In this document: piece by piece, positions 10,601-16,250 of the stretch | Position numbering within the stretch: the stretch's first letter is position 1 | Layout: every line of letters begins with the position of its first letter | Assembly (NCBI GenBank): GCA_013365325.1 | Contig: JABVXV010000673.1 | Coordinates: 1-16,250, forward strand | Direction of reading: 5' to 3' | From: Dipetalonema caudispina | Taxonomy: Eukaryota > Nematoda > Chromadorea > Rhabditida > Onchocercidae | DNA: 16,250 nt | Notes under the pieces: generated by a model | The model's input: only the letters and a program-made list of their open reading frames with translations | Database searches by the model: none | What the model was told of the DNA's origin: nothing | Program-made: the position numbers and the translations under genes

Positions 10601-13600
10601 GTCCTAATGGAATACAGGTTAGATTAGATACCACTAAAAATTATTTAATTTACATAATTATAGAATTATTCACAGTATGAATAGTTTAAATGAGATATTG
10701 CAATGATTTGCAAATGTTTTAGCAAAATTTCAAAATTTAAATTAATTTTGTTGGGCAGATTTCGTTGGTACAGTTAACACGACAACCTGTGCTGGAATTT
10801 TCATTTCGTAAGCATAACTGTAAACCCTGTCTTCTTGCTGATATTGGTGATACTGAATACATCAGTGGTTTGGACAGTGTTGATAATGCCATCCACAAGG
10901 TTGTGAAATATGGCTTTAACAAAAGAAGAGTAAGTTTAACAAAACTTTCAATTTTTTAAAAAGCAGAATTAATTTATAGAATTTATAACTATTAAATTCC
11001 AAAATGAAGTCTAAAAATCTTTTCATTAAAAAAAAGAAAAACTCTCCTATATCATAATAATGTTTTTATTTTAGGGCAATAGGGATGAAGTGGCGAGTGT
11101 ACTTTTAATGGTCAGCAGTGGTATGTCCGATGGTCAGTTTCATGAAGCGTTAAAGGTGCACTTATTTATAAATGGCTTAGAATTTGATGAATAAAGCGAT
11201 TTCTTTATCGTTCAGTCATCTTATCTAAAAATTCAAATATTCAATTCAGAAATACTACAGCAGTTAGTTTCAGTTACTTCATCCAACCAATATAACTATA
11301 ATAGTAGTATCCATCGATGATACAAATCCTCAATTGATCAAGCAGCTTATCAAAGACGAAGAACATCACAATTTCTTCTTTAGTGCAACTGCAGTGGACA
11401 GCGATCAATTAGCTGGTCATTTGGCAGACCGTATTCGAATCACTGCAAAAGGTCTGATTGTTTCGTATATTCTGTCATGATAATTTTTAAAATAAGATAA
11501 ATTCATATCATTCAATGGAATTGAAATCCGTGAACTACTGTAGTAAAGAGCTTTAATTGTTAATACTTGCCATAATTTAATATGATCATCAATGGACTGT
11601 TTTTGAATTACCGGCAAGGTAGTCCAGTTAAGAATAGGTTAATACTGATTAAGTAGTAGATCATTATTGCTTTAAATCATATTTTACAAAATATATATAT
11701 CAGTTTTCAGAAAAATCGACGTCTTTCGAAAAGACGGTCACGATGAAGACGGATGACTCGGTTCGGGAAATCACTGCCCAATGTTTGAGTGATGGATTCA
11801 ATGCGACATTTAAACTTCTTAAATCATTTGGTGGAACCATTGCTGTTCGGGGTATTTCATTTCTCAGACTACTTTTTTTTTCAAATTGGAAAGAACTTAT
11901 TGTTGATTTTGTATGTTAATCAACAATAAGTTTAATCAACAATCAACAATAAATTTTTGGGAAAAATTTGAGAAATTTTGAGAAAAACAATAATGTTAAT
12001 CAACAATCAACAATAAATTTTTGGGAAAAATTTGAGAAATTTCTTTTACATTTTATCAATTCAAGCCATTCAAAAATTTTGGATTTTGTTTCATTTTTTT
12101 TTTCGTCTTCAGTTATCAAAGATTTTTGATAATTTGTTTTATTTCCATATTAATTATTAAAACAGAGCTGATCGATTAAGGTAAAAATGCGACAAAAAAT
12201 TGTTCGAAAATCATCCAAGCTGAACAATTCGGTGAACATGTCGAGACTCGTGAAATTCACTTCTTCATCAATTTTAAGCAGTGTGGTGCCGAAAAAACAG
12301 CATCGGTAAGGCATTTGATCAAGTCGATAGAATTATTTAGCAGAAACATTAGACACTGAAAGTTCAGATTTGTCGCTTGCTAATTTATGTTTTGTGCTGT
12401 CGGTGATATACAATAATAGAGAGAGGAGTCGGTCATTCTAGCAATCTATCACAGCTGACATTATTTTCATGCAAATTTTTGAACAATATTTAGTTTTGAA
12501 ATCCTAATTGTGATAAATCTGAAAGTAGCGGTAGTCTCTGTGAATTGGTCATATCACTACTGATATCATTGTTACTGTTCACTCATGATAACAAGTGATA
12601 GTGGTGATAAAATGATTATGCGGACTTTATCCTGGCCATTTGCTCTATGGACTGGCTATTTGCTTTATGGACTGATCTTTATTCATTAACTGCCTATGGA
12701 ATTAATTGCATTTCATAAATAATTTCGAAATAAATTTGAACCCCACAGGTAAACCCATCAGGAATGAATTATTCGGTACTTATCAATATAATACATGACA
12801 AATGGTTAGTAATTGGCGCAGATGAAGGATTTGTCCTGCAGTGCTATCAACCTCAACAATCAGAAGAACAGAATCTACTCCCTGATCTCAACCTGCAGGG
12901 GTTTGGTTAATAATTTTGTCATCTCATTTATTTGTATAATAGTGCAATTGATGAAAATGAAGGTAAAATGTTTCTGCTGAAAATTTAAGCAGAATTGTTC
13001 ATGAAAGATCAAATTTCCTCAAAAAATTCCTGATCAAATGTTTTTTAAAATCTTAATTTTAAAATTGTCAATTCTTGCTTTAACTGACATTGAAATTTTA
13101 TTTATAAAATCTTCGTAGTAAGAAAGAAATGAAATGAAAAAAGACGAATATAAAATTTTGAGTCATAATTATTGTACTTGCTAAAGTCGAACAGTATGAC
13201 ATTATCAAAATTGCCAAACTTCTTTTCAAGTTTTTTGAAAAAATTTTGAAATTTTAAAATTTAGGATATTCCGTCATTTAAATTCGAATTACAACTTCTT
13301 TTTTTTTTTTTTTATTTTAGTGGTATGAAAAGAACGAAAATATTATCACTGAATTCGGTACCACCAATATGCAATTATTCGATTCGTGCAGCTGTACCAA
13401 ACGGACCTCTGATTCAATCAGCTAAACTTAATGATAGTGTCTATCACAGATGGGAATGTGAAGATGATCATCGTATGTTTCGTTTGTTTTACAGCATAAA
13501 TTATGAGATATTTTAATATTTTCCTATTGTGTGGATTATAAATGTTAAGAAACAGTTATCATTGAAATCTTTTTATTACAAACTTAGATTTTTAATTAAA

Positions 13601-15685
13601 TATTTTGACGATTAGTCATTTCAAGTTCTTAATGCTTGCATTAGATCTTTTCAACATATTTTAAAGTTCATCTGCTTTATGAACAAGAAATCAAAAAATA
13701 TTAGTAATAGAAAAAAATGGAAAGATAGTTGTCAAAATCAGATTTTTCAATTCAATCTTTTTCAACAAAGTTTTAAATGTGAAATCATTAAATTCTCATG
13801 ATTCTTCAAGATCCATTAAATCCTACTCATTTTAAAAAAGACTGAAAAAATATTATTACTTTGAAATTATGATGTTGCAGAAGTATCAGATTTGTACGGA
13901 CTTCATATCCACGATTGCTATGTTGAATCAGAGACTAAACAACAACATATCATTATCGACAGTAAAGGGTACAAGCTTTTTGTCATCAAAATCATCGATC
14001 GATGTAAAATACCAGCAAAAGCTTCAGTTTCTTTTCTTCCGAATTTGCAATGATTTCAAGAATCGAACAACATAGCAATGATCATAGATGAGATTTCTTT
14101 TCCTCTCTCAATAAATGTTTGTATTAATCCATGCAGAAGTGCTCTTTCTGCAAAAAAAAAAAAAAAAAAAAATTTTTCAAAACTGAATAAAAACGAAGAA
14201 CATTTTCAGTTGTAGCGCAGATACAAATATTGTTAACGATGTTATTTACTCCGATGATAAGCTTATAGCATTTGCACATATCAAAGTTTTCAAATTTATC
14301 ACTTCGAAACATCTATCATTTCATTGCAAACTAAGCTTGTGCATCAGAAAAGCGGATGGCTGTGAAGGAATTACGGTGATAAATTTTGTCAATTTTTCTT
14401 TAAAATTATTCTCACCATAGCCAGAGATAACTTAGCCAAACTCAATATACTACATTGTTATGGTACCTATGAAAATTTGACACTTATCAGTTCTCGGAAA
14501 CTTTGTCCTGATTTACAGTGGGACTTTTGATTTAAATTTTGAACTTTTTTTTGAATAAAATGATTTATACTAAGGGCTTCTATCCAGAAGTTATTTTAAA
14601 GGTTAATACAATTGAAGAATTCTTGAACATAAACTGCAAAAAATACTTTTCAATCCTTTATAGTATGTATATTGATATTCGCCACAAGCGTGCAAATAGT
14701 ATTTGATAATTCGATATCTTGCTGAATTTTAAGTATGACTAAAAAAACTGCATACGAAAAAAAAATTTGGAGTATGATTTTTCTAATTTTTATTTTTTGT
14801 TTTTTATTTACAAAAGAACTTCCGCAAGGAATATGTTTACAGCCGCCTCGATGTCCACGTACTGGTCACAAAGATTTACTGGTACATCATCGGAATCACC
14901 ATAGCACAGAGTCGTTTTTGGCTGCATTGACTGTTGAGGAAGAAGTTGGACTTACCGTTATTTCACCTATGAATGCCACTAATGCAACTTTTTCGTTACA
15001 AATCGTTGAAGAACTCTCAAACAGGAATCTGCTTTGGTTGATCGTTATCTTGATTACCTTATCAGTTATTGTATTTTTGATGCTTTTCAGGTTCGAATTT
15101 TTAATTTATTGATAGTTTCACTATTTCCATTTGAAAATAGTTACCATTATTACTGTTCTATGCATTAATTATTCCGATATATAATTATTACTTTTAAAAT
15201 TTCAATTTCTGTCTTGCTGAAGAATGAGAATCGGATACATACAAATTATATGTATTTAAAATGTATTCAAAATTCAAGTGAAAATACTATTGACACTTCA
15301 GCACCTATCCATTTTCAGATATATTACTAGAATGGATGGCAATGATGAATTTATGGATTCGAAAAGTTTTAATAGGCGTGGAACCATCGGTAATACTGAC
15401 TATATTGCATCTGCGGCATCCCTGAACATAAATAATTTTTCTCCGACCGAAAAAAGAATAGGAGGACGAAATGATGTATGCTGCAGCAGATTCCTGAAAG
15501 GAGTATCGTCAGGAAAAGGTGGAGATAGAAAAATAAAAACTGAAATCGTTTCTGTGAGTCTAACTTCCATTTATGATGAAATTAGATCGACCACAAAATA
15601 CAACCCTTTGTACAGTGATGTATCAACTACGGGATCTCTTAATATTCAGCTTGATCGATCTGTTGGATCCTCTTGGTCATTTTGA
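6650..15685 (+). CDS. Transmembrane VWA + ZP-domain cuticlin-like protein, 17 exons, 1346 residues
   Basis: Exons: 6650-6694, 7376-7628, 7769-7881, 8374-9909, 10125-10185, 10454-10617, 10759-10929, 11075-11155, 11274-11451, 11711-11851, 12181-12305, 12749-12900, 13321-13472, 13881-13968, 14210-14375, 14843-15090, 15319-15685. All junctions are GT-AG with compatible phases and the sum is 1347 codons. Domains: signal peptide (1-about 26, split by intron 1), cysteine-free Ser/Thr/Asn-rich region (about 27-649), linker with the first cysteines (C667, C672), VWA (about 684-860), ZP (888-1146, 12 Cys), TM helix (1205-1224), tail (1226-1346). VWA followed by ZP is the arrangement of the nematode cuticle protein CUT-6, which as I recall lacks this long N-terminal part. 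Likely role (inference): an apical membrane protein that assembles in, or grips, the cuticular matrix. No furin-type RxKR/RxRR site is seen between ZP and TM. Weakest junctions: the AAG acceptor at 12180 and donors gtgcac, gtctga, gtttgg; the encoded ZP/VWA sequence supports them. The 61-nt exon 5 is less sure. Confidence 0.9.
7882..8373 (+). other. Intron 3, containing an exon-like block with stops
   Basis: The intron runs from gtgagt to atttttcag and keeps phase 0. Inside it, from an AG at 7927, one frame (7928-8311, 128 codons) reads in phase with the preceding exon and has only two stops, TAG 8003-8005 and TAA 8099-8101, before the TAA at 8312. In DNA this AT-rich many more stops are expected. 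Its composition (Ser, Asn, Thr, Lys) resembles the neighbouring exons, e.g. FQLPTSSNSFSFASNLKSF at about 8192-8248. No in-phase donor was found at its 3' end. It could be a disabled exon of the Ser/Thr-rich region. Confidence 0.5.
8374..9909 (+). other. Exon 4: 512-codon cysteine-free Ser/Thr-rich stalk
   Basis: This is by far the largest exon, in phase 0 at both ends (atttttcag|GAA ... TTG|gtaaga). It encodes residues 138-649, has no cysteine, is rich in Ser, Thr, Asn, Glu and Ile, and carries eight N-glycosylation sequons (N-I-T, N-H-S, N-I-T, N-R-S, N-I-T, N-G-S, N-A-S, N-I-S in order). I see no known domain and no clear internal repeat, so it is probably a disordered, O- and N-glycosylated extracellular stalk. 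The frame stays open for 25 codons past the donor to 9984, but that extension is taken as intron because the next exon (10125) joins in phase 0. Confidence 0.85.
10125..11451 (+). other. Exons 5-9: Cys linker and VWA domain
   Basis: Exon 5 (10125-10185) encodes PPGIRDTSELKVSKPIYCDR and joins exon 6 in phase 1 to read CDRDECPV. The VWA fold then follows: first strand SDVLFLIDASHN (684-695), GPNGIQISLVQL across exons 6/7, a Cys pair (HNCKPC) in exon 7, VASVLLMVSSGMSDGQF in exon 8, and TNITIIVVSIDD in exon 9, ending about residue 860. The metal site is degenerate: the DxSxS motif is D691-x-S693-x-N695, and the later TDG motif is SSG (795-797), lacking the Asp. Family knowledge says such VWA domains often bind partners without a normal MIDAS metal. 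Confidence 0.85.
11894..11932. repeat. 15-bp perfect inverted repeat (hairpin) in intron 10
   Basis: AACTTATTGTTGATT at 11894-11908 is the exact reverse complement of 11918-11932, with a 9-nt spacer. Its right-arm core ATCAACAATAA recurs in the adjacent direct repeats. Confidence 0.75.
11932..12042 (+). repeat. 47-bp exact direct repeat, two copies, intron 10
   Basis: Positions 11932-11978 and 11996-12042 are identical over 47 bp, starting TTAATCAACAATCAACAAT and ending TTGAGAAATTT, with a period of 64 bp. Two tandem exact copies imply a recent local duplication. Confidence 0.8.
12553..12608. repeat. Imperfect hairpin in intron 11
   Basis: ATCACTACT...ATCATTGTTA pairs with TAACAAGTGATAGTGGTGAT around a loop of about 14 nt, with a mismatch and two small bulges. 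No known family. Confidence 0.4.
12632..12671 (+). repeat. 20-bp tandem repeat, two copies, intron 11
   Basis: CTGGCCATTTGCTCTATGGA is followed directly by CTGGCTATTTGCTTTATGGA (two differences) and the first three bases of a third copy. A simple intronic duplication. Confidence 0.7.
14152..14172 (+). repeat. Run of 21 A in intron 14
   Basis: An uninterrupted A run starts at 14152, 37 nt before the acceptor of exon 15. It may be a length-variable microsatellite; no target-site duplication was found to suggest a retroposed tail. Confidence 0.7.
14843..15685 (+). other. Exons 16-17: transmembrane helix and cytoplasmic tail
   Basis: After the last ZP Cys (1146), exon 16 encodes a short stem with a small His cluster (HHRNHH) and two N-A-T sequons, then a helix LLWLIVILITLSVIVFLMLF (1205-1224). 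It ends AG|gttcga in phase 2. Exon 17 (15319-15685) gives a 121-residue tail: a CC pair (1279-1280) and, near the end, YDEI (1310-1313), YNPL (1319-1322) overlapping NPLY (1320-1323), and the C-terminus SSWSF. Stop TGA is at 15683-15685. The tyrosine motifs suggest endocytic sorting or PTB/SH2-type binding; this is inference from motif shape. Confidence 0.85.
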
Positions 15686-16175
15686 TACTGAAATGATCGT
15701 ATTTCTTTTTAACTTATTATCGTTGGCTTATTGTTAAAACATCTTGCTATAATATGTTAAAATCAAGAGATTTTTGCATTCCAATTCGTCTTACTTTCAT
15801 ATTCAATCCTTATTTGTATGAACGAGATCGAGAAGGAAAGCATGATCGGATATTAATCAAATATTATTCTCAAGTGATGTTCCTTTAAGAAGTGATAATT
15901 ATACTTCTACTAAAAACTTTTGGAAATCAAGTGATCAACAGCAGTCAGCTCTGAGGAATCACAAAATTTTTATCGTATAGGTGCTATTTCCGCGAATCTC
16001 AGAATCGCTCCCTATTTTTGAAACTGTTTGATATCATTAAAGTATAAAATAAAAATTTCTTTTATTCAAAAATATTGCAATAAACATTCACGAATCACAC
16101 AGAAAGATTTTCTTCAAAACTAGTGCAGGTTTAAATAAAACAGCTGTTAACATTATAGTTTGGATTTATATCACA
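15686..16175. terminator. Shared 3' region of two convergent genes
   Basis: The + gene has AATAAA at 16048-16053, 16079-16084 and 16134-16139. For the minus-strand histidine-rich gene (stop at 16176), the nearest clear signal is TTTATT on the + strand at 16061-16066, which reads AATAAA on its own strand. The 3' ends therefore probably overlap or nearly so. No gene is seen inside. Confidence 0.5.
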
Positions 16176-16250
16176 TCAATCCCAATCCCATAAGCCATGA
16201 TGCAGTAAATGATGACCGTCATGATGTGGATGATGGTGGAAATGTTCATG
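16176..16250 (-). CDS. 3' end of a second histidine-rich protein gene (partial, enters from the right)
   Basis: Read from 16250 leftwards, 24 codons then TGA (16176-16178). The core is HFHHHPHHDGHH and the C-terminus GLWDWD. Against the left-edge gene (1-75) it has the same length, with N/H, G/D and G/L replacements, one silent difference, and a different stop codon in the same place; the DNA stops matching just after the stop. That pattern fits two paralogous genes in opposite orientation, pointing at each other across about 16 kb. Function unknown; metal binding is possible. Confidence 0.7.
   Translation of the reverse strand, partial: HEHFHHHPHHDGHHLLHHGLWDWD

Larger units (their letters stand above)
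11711..14854 (+). other. Exons 10-16 (start): complete ZP domain
   Basis: ZP-N starts ITAQCLSDGFNATF (888 on) and has four Cys: 892, 922, 949, 988. A linker of about 35 residues leads to ZP-C, with eight Cys: 1024, 1053, 1070, 1088, 1126, 1131, 1138, 1146. Signature blocks are CNYSIRAAVPNGP, DSVYHRWEC, GLHIHDCYVES, IIIDSKGCSAD (across the 13968/14210 junction), VFKF, FHCKLSLC and CEGITPPRC (across the 14375/14843 junction). The last two junctions are fixed by these motifs. ZP domains polymerise into filaments; in nematodes they build cuticle and other apical matrix. VGLTVIS (1177-1183) after ZP-C may be the external hydrophobic patch that blocks premature assembly. Confidence 0.9.

Noticed and set aside
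13969..14053. Reading exon 14 straight on past GACAGTAAAGG to the TGA at about 14051
   Set aside because: The read-through does not resemble ZP-C, whereas splicing at 13968 to 14210 restores KGCSAD and the rest of the conserved domain.
14735..14842. An ATG at 14735 followed by a hydrophobic, signal-like stretch in frame with exon 16
   Set aside because: It would bypass the ZP domain, and the tttacag acceptor at 14842 gives the exact CEGITPPRC signature. The hydrophobicity follows from T-rich intron sequence.
1..16250. Reading the inverted repeats at both window ends as terminal inverted repeats of a 16-kb transposon
   Set aside because: Similarity ends exactly at the stop codons, differences fit a coding frame, the stop codon differs but stays in place, and no transposase or integrase for such an element lies inside.

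Overview
The window looks like nuclear DNA of a nematode, most likely a clade III/filarial-type parasite. It is strongly AT-rich, the genes are split by many introns of about 65-680 bp, the splice acceptors are mostly of the nematode TTTTCAG/TTGCAG kind, and the main gene encodes a cuticlin-like ZP-domain protein. The species assignment is inference; no bacterial, viral, rRNA or tRNA feature was seen.

Layout. (1) Positions 1-75 on the + strand are the last codons of a gene entering from the left, which encodes a histidine-rich C-terminus ending in WDWD. (2) Positions 873-2086 on the - strand carry a small two- or three-exon gene for a single-pass membrane protein, with a second possible first exon that would give it a signal peptide. 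(3) Positions 2087-6617 are largely non-coding. They hold one orphan exon-like segment (2357-2455) and a decayed mariner-family transposase (about 4443-4887). (4) Positions 6650-15685 on the + strand are one large gene for which I could build a complete, phase-consistent 17-exon model (4041 nt, 1346 residues). Its product has a signal peptide, a long cysteine-free Ser/Thr-rich region, a VWA domain, a complete 12-cysteine ZP domain, one transmembrane helix and a 121-residue cytoplasmic tail. (5) Positions 15686-16175 are its 3' region, which runs tail-to-tail into (6) 16176-16250 on the - strand, the last codons of a second histidine-rich gene that is a close paralogue of the gene at the left edge.

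The main gene belongs to the VWA+ZP class known in nematodes from the cuticle protein CUT-6. It differs in having a roughly 650-residue N-terminal extension and a receptor-like tail with an NPLY motif, paired tyrosine motifs and a possible class II PDZ ligand at the C-terminus. A reasonable inference is that it polymerises or binds in the apical extracellular matrix or cuticle through ZP and VWA, and connects that matrix to the cell interior through the tail.

The points most worth following up are the signalling-type tail on a ZP protein, the inverted pair of histidine-rich genes that frames the whole region, the stop-containing exon-like block inside intron 3, and the two alternative 5' exons of the minus-strand gene.
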